Positions 35,804 through 48,500 of a DNA stretch of 64,000 bases are shown here, piece by piece. This DNA is from Myrica gale (Eukaryota; Streptophyta; Magnoliopsida; Fagales; Myricaceae). The notes under the pieces are model-generated. The model saw nothing but the letters and a program-made list of their open reading frames with translations. It was not told where the DNA came from and searched no databases. The translations under genes were made by a program, and so were the position numbers. Within the stretch, counting starts at the first letter, position 1. Every line of letters starts with the position of its first letter. The stretch covers positions 23,461,271 through 23,525,270 of the forward strand of contig OZ005608.1 of NCBI GenBank assembly GCA_963930655.1. Direction: 5' to 3'.

Positions 35804-38800
35804 AGGTGATTTTAATTGTATTTTGGACAGTTCTGAAAAACGGGGTGGAAGACCCTATGCTTCCTCGTCCCATAATCCTCTTCTCCACCTAATGGATTTG
35901 TGTGGCATGATTGACCTTGGTTTCAAAGGGCAGAAGTTTACGTGGTCTAATAATCGGGATGGAAATGCACATATTTGTGAACGACTTGACCGAGCTATTG
36001 CGAATAGTGACTGACAATCTCTTTTTCCTCGTAGCCGTGTGACCCATCTCATCTGTTCTTCATCGGATCATGTTCCCATTTTAGTAGAAACTGATGGGGA
36101 CGCATTTTCTTATCCTAAGCTTTTTCGCTTTGAGGCTATGTGGATTAATGACAACTCTTGTGAACTGGTTATCAAGGATAGCCGGTCCCTTCCTGTTCGG
36201 GGGTCTCCAGCTTTTCGTTTGTGCAAGCGGATTAAAGAGGTTAAACAGGACCTTAAAGTTTGGAATAAGTCTCATTTTGGCTTACTTCAAGAACGCATCC
36301 GTACTCTCCAAAGTCATCTTGATTTTATTCAGGATTCCAATCCTTCTGTGGATAATCTTGCCATGGAACGACAACTCAAGGGCGCTCTAGCTGCTGAACT
36401 TTGTAATGAGGAACTTTTCTAGAAGCTGAAATCACGAAAAGAGTGGTTAACTACCACTGATTTGAATACAAAGCATTTCCATTTATCTACTCTTATACGG
36501 CGTCGTCATAATGCTATAGAGTTTCTTAAAAATGATGATGGCATTTGGTTGAACTCTCACCATGATATTGGAACTCACATTTGCCAATATTTTACAGCCA
36601 TGTTCTCTTCATCGAATCCTCAGCCTCAGGATGATCTTGAGCATTTGATTGAGCCTCTCATTAATGTTGAACAAAATGAGATGTTGTGTGCTTTACCTTA
36701 TGATATTGAAATCTTTGACGGTATGCGTGATATTGGGTCTCATAAGAGTCCTGGGCCGGATGGTATGACAAGCTTATTTTTTAAACATTATTGGGCTGTG
36801 GTGGGCCCAAAAGTCATTGCCATGGTTCGAGCATTTTTTCGCAGTGGTTTTATGTCTAAGGAAATAAACCACTCTCATCTCATTTTAATCCCTAAAAATG
36901 ATAGCCCTTCTACTATTTCTCAATACAGGCCTGTTAGTCTTTGCAATGTTGCTTATAAGTTAATTGCTAAAATTCTTGCAAAGCGGCTTAGTTTGGTGTT
37001 GACTAACATTATCTCTCCTTTTCAGTCGGCCTTTGTGCATGGGAGATTAATTCAAGATAACTCTGTGCTCACACATGAAGTGTTCCACCTGTTGCGAACC
37101 AAACGCACTGGTCGACAATTTATGGCCATTCGTGCAGACATTGAGAAAGCATATGATCAGATGGAATGAAAACTTATTTTGTTGGCCCTTAAGAGGTTTG
37201 GTTTTGATGATGTTTTCATCACGTGGATCGAGCAATGTATCTCTACAGTCTCGTATTCTATTCTCTTGAATGGGTCCCTTTTTGGTTTTTTCAAGCCGAC
37301 AAGAGGATTGCGCCAAGGCGATCCTTTGTCCCCGCTCTTATTCATCATTGGCTCGGAAGTTTTCTCACGTTTGCTATCAAGGGAGGAGACTCTTGGGAGA
37401 CTCCATGGTATTCAGCTTGGCCGGGGAGTACCTGTTATTTCTCATCTTCGCTTTGCTGACGATCTCCTTATTTTCAGTCGTGCCACGAGGGAAGCTGCTT
37501 AGGTTATTTCGGCATGCTTAAATAAATATGGTAGCTGGTCAGGACAACGACTTAATCCCCGGAAATCTTCTATTTCCTTCAGTCGCAATGTGAGTAATTC
37601 TACCATCCATTCTATTTGCTCTTTACCGCAACTCCCTCATAAAGAAAATGTTGAGAAACATTTGGGGATTCCAATGGTGGTAGCGCGCAACATGCAACGT
37701 CAGTTTAAATTTATTTGTGAAAGGGTTAACCAAAGGTTGGAAGGTTGGCAAATGAAAACCCTTTCTCAAGCTGGGCGTTTGGTGTTGATTCGATCTGTTG
37801 CGGCTGCTTTATCGTCCTATACCATGGCTACTTACCTTCTTCCGAAGTCCATTTGCACCCATCTTGTCTTGACTCTACGATGATGCATTTTTGGTGGGGT
37901 CATCCTCAAGACAATCGGCACCACTTGTGTCTTAAATCTTGGGCTTCAATGTGTAGACCCAAAAATGAGGGCGAATTAGGCCTCAAATGTATGGAAGATC
38001 ACAATAAAGCTCTCATTGCCAAGATGGGATGGAAAATTCAAACTCACCATGGTAAATTATGGGTGCAGATTATTAGAGCAAAATATATGAAGACTAACTT
38101 CATTTGGGATGCCCAGGCCTCTGCAGGTGCTTCTTGGTTTTGGAGGGGGGTCACTCGCGTGGCCAGCCTCTTCCAGGGCGCGTCTTGTTTTCAAATTGGC
38201 TCTGGGGCTAATATTCGAGTTTGGAAAGATCCATGGCTGTCGTTCCCTTCTCCCCATGCCCCTTCTCCTCGCTCAGGTTTGCTAATTTATGATGAGGAGG
38301 CCATGGTTGATGAGCTTATCTTACCCATCTCGCGTACTTGGGATGTTGGCCTGATTCATGTTTACTTTATCTCTGCCCCTTACCCGTTCTAATCAAAAGG
38401 ATAAGCTCATTTGGACGGCTGACAATCATGGGGAGTTTACTTTACGTTCGGCTCATGCTCTCATATCAGGTCTTGGTGTGACTCAACCGTTTTTGACTGA
38501 TGAGTGGAAGACTCTTTGGCAGCTTCCTTTGCCTGACCGCTTAAAATTGTTTCTTTGGAAAATAGCATGGAACTGCTTGCCGTGCTTTGACAATATTGGG
38601 CGCTTCATTCAACAGGAGACTAATGACAGGACTTGCGTATTCTGCTTACATCATACAGAATCTCTTAGCCACTTATTTTTTCAATGCCCGGTTGCACAAA
38701 CTCTTTGGAAGGAAGCTCCTTGGCCGATCCTTACTCATTCTTTTCCTTCCCATAATATTGCGGATTGCCTGAGGCTTATTTTAAAGCCATCGCAACTCTT

Positions 38801-38838
38801 GAATCTTCCCCTAGACCAGCAAGGTAATTTCATTCGTT
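35804..38838 (+). mobile_element. LINE with endonuclease, reverse transcriptase and zf-RVT remnants
   Basis: Translation starts inside the apurinic endonuclease domain (GDFNCILDSSEKR, then SDHVPIL). The reverse transcriptase follows: SPGPDGM, YRPVSLCNVAYKLIAKIL, ADIEKAYD, LRQGDPLSP and FADDLLIF. The zf-RVT segment follows at 38.50-38.72 kb (CVFCLHHTESLSHLFFQC). The frame is broken by stops at 36012, 36419, 37167 and 37499 and by a 5-base duplication near 37867. The key FADD motif is intact. No RNase H or A-tail follows, because an inverted copy of part of the element begins at 38839. Confidence 0.9.
37740..38354 (+). repeat. Left arm of a ~610-bp inverted repeat
   Basis: It is matched in reverse orientation by 38839-39448. 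By eye the arms differ at about ten bases plus one 5-base tandem duplication (TCTTG repeated) in this arm, so identity is near 98 percent. The spacer between arms is 484 bases. The arm codes for the region between reverse transcriptase and zf-RVT of the LINE. Confidence 0.93.
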
Positions 38839-39448
38839 TCAGGCCAACATCCCAAGTACGCGAGATGGGTAAGATAAGCTCATCAACCATGGTATCCTCA
38901 TCATAAATTAACAAACCTGAGCGAGGAGAAGGGGCATGGGGAGAAGGGAACGACAACCATGGATCTTTCCAAACTCGAATATTAGCCCCAGAGCCAATTT
39001 GAAAACAAGACGCGCCCTGGAGGAGGCTGGCCACGCGAGTGACCCCCCTCCAAAACCAAGAAGCACCTGCAGAGGCCTGGGCATCCCAAATGAAGTTAGT
39101 CTTCATATATTTTGCTCTAATAATCTGCACCCATAATTTACCATGGTGAGTTTGAATTTGCCATCCCATCTTGGCAATGAGAGCTTTATTGTGATCTTCC
39201 ATACGTTTGAGGCCTAATTCACCCTCATTTTTGGGTCTACACATTGAAGCCCAAGATTTAAGACACAAGTGGTGCCGATTGTCTTGAGGATGACCCCACC
39301 AAAAATGCATCATCATAGAGTCAAGATGGGTGCAAATGGACTTCGGAAAAAGGTAAGTAGCCATGGTATAGGACGGTAAAGCAGCCGCAACAGATCGAAT
39401 CAACACCAAACGCCCAGCTTGAGAAAGGGTTTTCATTTGCCAACCTTC
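38839..39448 (-). repeat. Right arm of the inverted repeat (open LINE frame)
   Basis: Reverse complement of the left arm. Here the frame (39436 down to about 38840) is open for some 200 codons, because the 5-base duplication that breaks the left arm is absent. It therefore keeps the older form of the LINE sequence. Confidence 0.93.
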
Positions 39449-42308
39449 AGCTTGTGATATAGATGAACGTAGTAGTTCTGTCCTCTAAAATGAAGTCAAA
39501 TCATGGATGCAAAATGAAATTTATTTCTCCTTATTTTAAGCAAAATTAGAAAGGCATCGCTCTCTGGCTCCGTTTTTCAGCTTTTGCAATTAGAAGACAC
39601 CACACGAAGTCGTGGGAGTAGGAGTTTCGAGCATTATAGGTTACTTCGACAATTCTGAAGTCTAGAGAAAGTAGGAAGGAAGGTATAGGTGAGGAATCTG
39701 GCAACTTCTCACACACGGCAAAAGAACATTGGAAGCTGAAAATCTTGAATTCAGGACGAAATTCTACTGCCAATGTTCAGTCTTCTGACTTCCAAGTAGC
39801 AAGATGGAAGTCGGGTTGTAAAGGTTTGTAGGGTCAAGCATGAGGACTTGCTTATAAGTTAAGGGGCCAGGGGGAAATGGGACAGGATATTGATGTGAGA
39901 ATTATAGCCCAAATTCAACTCTTCTTCTCTGTGAGGTTTTGCAGCTACTTAGTGGGTACCCTTTTTTCTATTGTTTTCTTGTCTCTATTTCCTAAGTATC
40001 ATTATTGCTTTAACAATAGAGCTGAGGCAATTATGTGTTCCCCCATTTCCACGCCCACCTTGGAAGCTTTTGCAAGTTATATCATCATGTTGAAAGAAAA
40101 CCCCAAAACATGGTATGGAGAGGACCTTAGTTGGACCCCATCTTGAGGATCTTCTGTTTTGCCATGGGACAAAATGTCTGGTCAGGTTCATATCCTCAGA
40201 CGGAGCAAAAGATTTTGGTGGAACTTAGGGTTCGAAATGACTCATAAAGATTGTGATTGCCACTTCAAACTAATATATTGAAAGAGATTCTTTTGAACTG
40301 ATTTTTTTTTTGAGGGAACGGAGACAACGAGCATGATTTACAAAAGGACAAAAAGCTTCGCTTCTGGGGACCATCCAGGTGAAAGGAAAATTCAATTGAA
40401 CTTTGAAAAAAAAAAGGAGAGGAAAAGACAGGCTCGAGGAATTTTGCCTTTGAAATCACAAAGGTCACATTGGTAGTCCATGTCCAACACTACTTGAAAA
40501 AGCCACACTTTCCCCAACATAGGAAATAAGGAAATGGAAAAGTAAAAAACAATTCATCGATACTCACACCCTCTTTTCCCTTCTTTTTAAGGCACTTTGG
40601 GAGAGGGTAGGTGGCCCCTTTTGCCACGGGCAATTACCTTTGGACTGAGATAAACAAGGAAATGGATTCCCTCCATTCGGTCATCCGGATGGATTCCCCT
40701 TTGGAGGGAATCCATTCCCGATAAACAATGCCACCCTTTACGCCGAACAATAATTGCTCCTTCATGGCTTTGCTTGGAGTTACCAGGCCAACTAAAAGGG
40801 AGAGTAAAAGAACAATGCGCATGCATCTATCTCTTTAGAAAATACTCCAGGGTTCATAAAACCACAATAAACTACATCAGTTTCCCTTGGCCAAGCTTCC
40901 TCGGACTTCTTTTTTTTCGGTTTTTCAATTAGACAACACTCTACCCTCTCTCAGTCTTTCTAATATTTTGAGGTGGTTGGCATCTTGTAGAAATTTTTTT
41001 AATGGAAGTACTTCTCGACGAAGCGCTTAATGTTCTGACTGTTCAAATCTTTCAGAAAACGAAATATTTGGTTGAAATAATACGACAGAAGAAAAGGATG
41101 GGTTGGCCAATCTGAATCTCTCCATCACTATTCCTCTGCGGTCCTGCGGATACTGTCGCAGCCTTCTAGAATGTACTTTAAAAATTTCATCATTTTTGAC
41201 CATTCAGATGAATTTCATACCTATCGAGAAAAAGAAGAAGATGAATTTATTACCTAAAGAAAGACCACTTTTACTTTCCGGCTAAAGAGAGATCAATATA
41301 TGTCTATGATCTTGTCTCATACGTACTCGTTTGGGGGGGTTTTTTTAGAGGAAAAAATGGTGCTCCTTTGGGGATCAAAGCATGTTGAGTTATAAAATAC
41401 TTTAGATCCCAACAACTTGTAGTTGTTTATTCGGCTAAGTTGAGGGACAGTCATTATCAGTTTAAGCACATGCAGATTCAAAATCTTACCAAATGACTGG
41501 AAACTGAATGGACATGGTAACCAGGGCATCCCAAATTTCTATACAAGCCTATAGATTTATGGTTTCCTCACTGGGCAGCCTGGGCTTCAAGTTCAACCTA
41601 ACACCTTTTCTTTCCCTTCCTGTTTCTCTTTCTTCTTCTTTTTTCCTCTTTTGTGTCTGCCATACATTATCCAACCGTGTTCTCAATGCCTTTATCTTGA
41701 ACAGCAGCCATGTGCAGAACACCCTGCCAACCTCATGTTGTCCACTAGTTATTTTGGTGGGGTGTGTCTCAGGACAATATCTGAAGCTTTTGTCCTGAAC
41801 TTTCATATCCAGCTTTACATCTTATTAATGGGTAATGCATACTTGGCTGTATTTCTGAAGCTTTTGTGAATGGTCGAGAGAGAAGAGAGATATTGGAGTT
41901 ACATGTGCAAGCATTACAGACGCTCAAAACGATATCAGTGTGAATCTAATCCCTTGGCACTTAGCCACTTAGGGGCTTTGTTTGACTTCCTGCGTACATG
42001 GAGGTTGCCCCCCTTCATCTTTTATTTCAGTGAATGACACTTTGCAGGAACACATACAATGTATATTACTCTATCATGAATACGAAAGTGTATCAATCAC
42101 TTCTCATTATAGAAGTACACTACTAACAGGGGGGGGGGGGGAAACAATATCAGATTAACCTTTTTTTTTTTGTTTATTCTCTACCTGCGGGAATAGTCCT
42201 AGAAGTGGGTGTTTGGGATAGCAAAGAACCTTTCCTGACACGCATTATATAACAGTGGGAGCCGGGATACTAAAACAGCCTCTAAAGTCTCGATGAAGAA
42301 AACAAGCT
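39449..42308. other. Gene-free stretch between LINE debris and the bHLH gene
   Basis: No coding region is supported. Notable sequence: a nested hairpin at 40661-40716 with GGATTCCC arms, and a G12-13 run near 42130. The segment just above 42200 should contain the 3' untranslated region of the minus-strand bHLH gene. Confidence 0.45.
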
Positions 42309-45300
42309 TCAAAACGTCCTAGTGAATCTCTGAAGTGCTTGTTTGATGATCCCTGCCGATGCAACAACTGATCCCTTAAACTGCAGAAGACAAAGATTCA
42401 ATTGGAAATGGTTAAAAAGAGTCACTTCTCATAAAAGTGGTATCCAACCATGGGATTGGTATCAGGATACCTAGAAGTCTTTCTTAAGAAGACCACAGTA
42501 GTTGAAAAATATATGTTCTGAGTTTATACCTTTGACTTAATTGTCAATGAAAGAATTCCTTCAATAGTAGACGATTGAACCCAGTGACAATCTAATTGGA
42601 GATTGCTTACTGCATCCATGATCTCAAGCAGCATTCCCTCCTTGGAAGGACATCTCATCTCAATAAGAACGTCCTTGTGGGTTATGCTGACAGTCACATT
42701 GTCAATTGAACCTTCTTTTGCTGCAATATAATTGATCTCTGGCTCTGTTTCATCAAAAGCACAAGCCTTCCTCTTGTTTATCAGTGGCTTCTTGCTCTTA
42801 TCAATTTTGTTGGGGCCATAATTATCAGACGTTCTCTCTGAAGTGTCTTGGGGTTTCCTTATTGTTCCTGCTTCTACCTCTGTCGACTCCCTGCAAGATT
42901 GCAACACCTCTACCCTTCTCTCAAGCTCTTTCAGATATCCTATTGCATCGTCAAGAATAGACACTTTGTCATCCTGTACAAACAAGATGAAAGATCATTT
43001 AAATTATTGATTACCATTTATTGCTAAGTACCAGAGAATGGAGTTTCAACTACCTTGCTAATTGAAGGAACCATCGATCTTAGAATAAAAAATCTTTCAT
43101 TTAGTTTTTCCCTTCGCCTCCTCTCAGCTAATGCATGGTTCATACTAATTTCATCAGCCTCTGGTCTCCAGACACCATCTTTAAAGCCATTATCTTCTGG
43201 GGATTCTGGAAAGACATCAACATGCATCCGGGGAACTGTAAACAAAACCTTCTTCAATAGCTTCTGAGGGGTTTCACCTCCTGGATTCTGAAAATGTGCT
43301 AAACCTCCACTATTCCACATGACAAAGCTGGATTTATGATGATAATTTCGGAAACAGGGTCCCAAAATCAATTGGTGCGAACTCTTTAGAAGGGATGAAA
43401 GAACACTCTGATAGTGCAGATCATCCCTTCGAAGATCCAGTAAGTTCAGTTTCGTGTGATTTTTCTTTTGAAGGTCATGCAAACAATGGTCATTCACTAC
43501 TACATCTTTAGGAGCAGAGACAGCCTTTCCAGGTTCGACAAAAGTCTGAGATATGCAATCACTGGAATTCATGGACTGATGGACACAATTACTGAGCTCA
43601 TCATCCATGAACTGCCAGCTTTGTACTTGAGAAGCTCCCCCCTTCATCTCCTCAACCATAAATGAAGCCTCTGCGGCTGGATTGGCCTCAAAGCCGTTTG
43701 AGCTGTTATCCGGAGAAACTATATCTAATTCTTCACATCCTACACGTGGAACCAGAATATCCTGATCAACCAAAGCACAAGTAGGAGTATTGGCATTCCT
43801 TGTGATTCCTGCACCCAAAGATTTCTTGGAACTACTCGCGGGATATGGAATCTCCAAGAAAGAAGTTCTAATGTGCTGAATGAGTCCAGGATCCTCCAAA
43901 ACCTTCAGAAAACAAATTACAAACAGAAAAAAACTTACTTCATTTGTATTGTGGTGAAACAAATTTCAATATAACTTATATATCAAAGTGGGATCCGAGA
44001 AAAAAGTTACCAGGTCGGTTACGCCCAGCTCAACTACACCTCCTAAAAATGGAAAGCATACCAGAGTCTGAAAGTTGATTCAAAAGATCTCATGGTTAAT
44101 ATAGGTCTTTTAGTTAGAAAACTTATACTGACAGTTAAATCATCTTAGTTTCCCAAGGCTTTTAGTTCTAGACGTGACAGCAACAAGTTGATATAGAGGC
44201 AGAAAATTGGGGCTTAGAAAAATCATACTAGTACCTGAATAGATGCACTCTGAGGGAGATGGTAGTTACCAAGTCCATCATGAAACCAAAACCAAACAGC
44301 AAAAATGTTGTCAGTTTTCTTGACAATTTGGAACATGCTATAGTTTACTCCATATGTATGTATGACATTTTATTTAGAACCAGACAACACAGACCTACCT
44401 TTGCCAGCAGAGAGCGACTGAAAACCTTACTATCTGCGAAGTGGGCATTGCATAGCCAGATCGGTTCACCTTTTGCTAAAGTTCTTCCAGGCAGCCTAAG
44501 ATAATTTTAAACCAAATATCAATGACAATTAAGAGTGACCAGAAACAGACTTTAGAGGAAGATGGAAGACAACAACGTTATAGGTAGCGCAAAGTGATTC
44601 CAAGGGGAAATAGATTACCCTTGTCCAATATTGAACACGAATGACATGCAAACCAAGTAGTACCACTCCGTGTCACTGAGATCTTCAGGGGTTAATGCTA
44701 CAGAAGGCCTTCTAGATTGTGGGCTGGCCTCACCAGCTGAGAGGGACTCGTATAGGTCTCTCAGTTGCTCACTTCTCTGCAAACCCAGTTGGTCTGCATT
44801 GAGTTCTACAGCTTGAATTGTTTTCCTTGTCTTAATATCTCCATTGTAGAAGCCATCACCCCACTCCAAGACCCTAAGATATTAGAACGAGTAGATTATA
44901 TTAGAAAATGACGAGCGTGGGGAGCTACATTTCGTGGAATCTTTTAGTAGCTCCGGTGGAAAACTTCTCCAGTCAAATTAGGCAAAAAGCAAGTTAAGCA
45001 AGATCTGAATAAGCGCGATAACAGAGTGTCAACTAAATATGAAGAACTTGCTCAATTGACATGTAAATTCTCTTCTTGTTGATGAGGAAGTTGCACAAAG
45101 GGTGTTAGAGATCAAAATCTGATGTATGTGGAAGTGTAAAGAAGGTCCATTGCAATCCTTTGTCAAAGCATACGTATCCACATTATCCAAAATTCGCCGG
45201 AATTAAGAAATTGTTTATACTCAAAATACCACGAGCAAAAAATTGAGGATGGTCAGAATTCTCTGCAAAGATCATAAACTACTTGCTTCCAATCGCAATC

Positions 45301-45590
45301 AAATCTAGTCGCCGTTCCATGTCAAATTTCTAGGTTCAACAAGACCCAATCGCAGAAATTGAGGAAGTGTCTATGAAGGAAATTTTTTATACTATCTTTG
45401 TTCCTTCAAAAGAAGGGACAGGGAAATAAAAAACAAAAACAAAAGAGGAGAGATATCCACAGTACCCTGGTTGTCTAGCTGAAATCGACCAGAATATTGC
45501 GTAGCTCCACTGGATGCTCCTCACAGCTAGAGCAAGTTTTTTCTTCATGTTCTCCGGCACCCTCTCCTCGGTTTGGAGCCCAGAAGCCAT
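42309..45590 (-). CDS. GL3: GL3/EGL3-type bHLH transcription factor (eight exons)
   Basis: Subgroup IIIf bHLH factor. In known plants it forms a nuclear MYB-bHLH-WD40 complex that controls trichome or root-hair fate and anthocyanin genes. Exons in coding order: 45590-45466, 44873-44619, 44495-44399, 44249-44235, 44067-44011, 43902-43054, 42973-42530 and 42380-42309. They total 637 codons plus stop, the length of Arabidopsis GL3. The N-terminal MYB-binding region has [36 protein letters not shown] and [17 protein letters not shown]. The acidic middle has [19 protein letters not shown], typical of the GL3/EGL3 branch rather than TT8. The bHLH domain (about 437-487) has the HER DNA-binding pattern as [15 protein letters not shown], then helix 2 ([17 protein letters not shown]). 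The C-terminus is an ACT-like region. Exon 4 is only 15 bases (SASIQ). All splice phases fit. Confidence 0.94.
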
Positions 45591-48500
45591 CTTCCAACAT
45601 ATAACTCTAAAGGTAAAAACTGCAGTGCGCCACTACACAATCTTAATTCAGATGCAAATGGCTTCCTAGTTCTTTATCCCTCACAGTAGAACCAAATCTA
45701 GTTCCTTTTGCTGAGGAATATTTCCTTAAGTACCTATAAAAGCACGTGTCTAGCTCAAATCTTGATTCTTGGTATCGCAGAACAACCTAGGTAGTTAGTT
45801 TCTGCACCAGCAAACGATAGCCCAAAAACCATCATGGTCTAGCTAGAAAAGGATAAAGAATCCGTAAAACCCAATCTCCAATTGACGTTTGTGGGACAAC
45901 TTGAAGCTAGAAACTAGTACAAGGAAGAGTAGTACAAAGAAAAAAAAAAAAAAGAGCCGACACATATTATTGTTAGAAGTGCAGGAACGGGTTTAAAGAC
46001 CAACGGCCATCACTGGATCAGTAGTAATTACTTCCCTCTTTGGTACAGAATCAGAACACACTTTCATGAAAAGAAGAAAACAAAGAGAAAATAGAAAACG
46101 GTATCTTATATAGTAATACGGGACACTCGGATTGCTCCAGCAACTATAGGCCACGGTCCGATAAACGTGAACCAAGACAGTGCCTCTAATGGTGGCAAGA
46201 GGAGGGGAACACCAACTCAGTGACAGTCACTGTATTTTCTCTCTTTGCTTTAGTTCTCTTAACACGCACAAACACACCAACTAAAACACCGAGTTAAGAA
46301 CCAATTAAAAATCTGTCTCTCTGACCCATAAATGAAAAAACAGAAGAGAAACACTAGCTAGGGCCTACAACGAGTCCCCCCAAGACCACTTTCTGTGAAC
46401 TGTGGGTATACTTTAGTTACCACATAAGAATCAAAGACCAAAGCTCAAAAATCCAGTCTTTAATGAGGAAGAGGTAGAGACTATGAGACAGTAAGGTGGC
46501 TTCAAGAGACAAGAGCTAAATATTGAGAAAGAATATATATTGGTATTTTAACCTTTGGACCTAAAAATTTAGATTTAATAATAAAAAATTCATTACATAA
46601 TTTTTTATTATAATATTTATTAAAAATCTTCTCTTTCTTCAACTTTTCACCAACTCCTATAATATATCTTTACTTTATAATGTCCCCGCATTTTTTTGTC
46701 ATGTGTTTTAGAGCCTACGTATAAAGAAAAGCATACATGAAAGAGGGAGGAAGGGAGGGAGGGAGAGAGAGGTCAAGGCAATAGGGGTTACATGAAATAT
46801 TTAAGCTCGTCGTATGTGCTTTAATGGTGGCATTTGGTTGGTTAGAAATAATAACGAAGAAACCAAGAATAATTATTATTTGGCTGCTCATACTTGTACT
46901 GTTCCCTTATTTCCGCTCCGTTTCTTGTCTCTTGCACTCCTAATAGTTAATTCCCGGAGTGGTACAACGAAACATGGGTGTTTGTTTCAAAAGAAAGGAA
47001 AAGGCTAAAGTAACGGTAGACTGGAGGATGTGCCGGAATATCAGTCGCAGTGCTCGAATCCACGTCACTTTCGTCCGTTTACAATTGATTTTTTCGGCTC
47101 GGCTAAGTTTTCAGCGGGCGCTCGGCTGAAATGGAAAAACTGACGGCAGTCTATTCCCTTTCTTTTCGGATTTCGTCTTGTCACTTCTCTCTTAATTCAC
47201 AAAGGTCTAACGTCGACGGGAACAGCTTATCCCCCCCGTATGAAATGTCTCCATTTTCTTGGATACCAAACAAGTCTGAGAGCCCAAATGCTTAGAATAC
47301 AAAAGATGCAGTATAACCCATTTGTGATTTGTTACTATGTCAATCATTACGAATTTCTCCGTCGCAATAAAAAAAAAAAAATTCAGGTGTTTAATAAATA
47401 AAAATGAAGTAATTAAGGATGGTAATATGATAGGAAAAATAAGCATGCATATATGTATCATGAACATCCTGGCCCTGTAGACAGTAGAGTGATGCGTTTC
47501 TGTTCCATGATGCGACTAAAATGTTCTAACGTCAAACAATAGATTTTAAGAAGACCATGTAGAAGCAAAAAAAAAGGAATGAGTACACCTGAGGCTGAGA
47601 GTGGGAAATAGTCGAGATTCGAGAATATTGGAGCACGTGCTCAATAGTGTGGCAACACATAATCTATGGTCTCTATCATATATGAATGCTCATATATATA
47701 TATAACAACGACGCTATAGATCAATTAGCAAGGTGGACCGGCCATTATCTGCTTCTTTCAACTTGTGCATAAGATACTACTTATATTCAAACCCAAAGTT
47801 CATGAAATTTTCAAACCTTTGACTATTCAAACGATATCACGAGTGGAGCATGTGATTCATGAATCTTGTCTGTTTTTTCTGGCAATGAGTAGGCCCCGAA
47901 TCTATACGGAATAGCTAACGACGAATTCTCAACTAGGTGAAAAAAACTCACCAATGGGGGAGAGAATAAGGTGATGTTGCCAGATAGATATGACTTTCGT
48001 CTCGAATAAAAAATGCAAAGTTTGAGGGATACGATGAGTGGAAGCTTTAGTTTCAAGTCGAAAATGAGGCCATGCACTTTTGACTAGAGGGCGTTCACCA
48101 AGTTTGGAGAGGAGGAGAGTCGACGGTAGGATTTCGGAAGATATGCAAAAAAATAGCACTATAAAAGGCGTTCTAGTTGTACTGGTTGAGCATTAATCGC
48201 ACGTTAATTTAAGTGGTTCAACTAGAGGAAAAAGAGGCGCCAGATCTTACGGACCGGCTAGGTGCGTCCCAAGCTTTATTAAATGATCTTACGCCCTGAT
48301 CAAGGGCAACAGATCTTGAAGAAAAGATTCAGACCATGGGAGTGTGAGGGACGAATCATCGATGCGAGGACCATAGAAAAATTCATGACAAGACATGAGA
48401 CGAGAACATAGAAATGGAAGTTAACTCTTAGGTGGTCATCCCGAATGCAGCAAGATATATATTTTTCTGTAAATTATGTTGCCGAGTGTTATACGTCATA

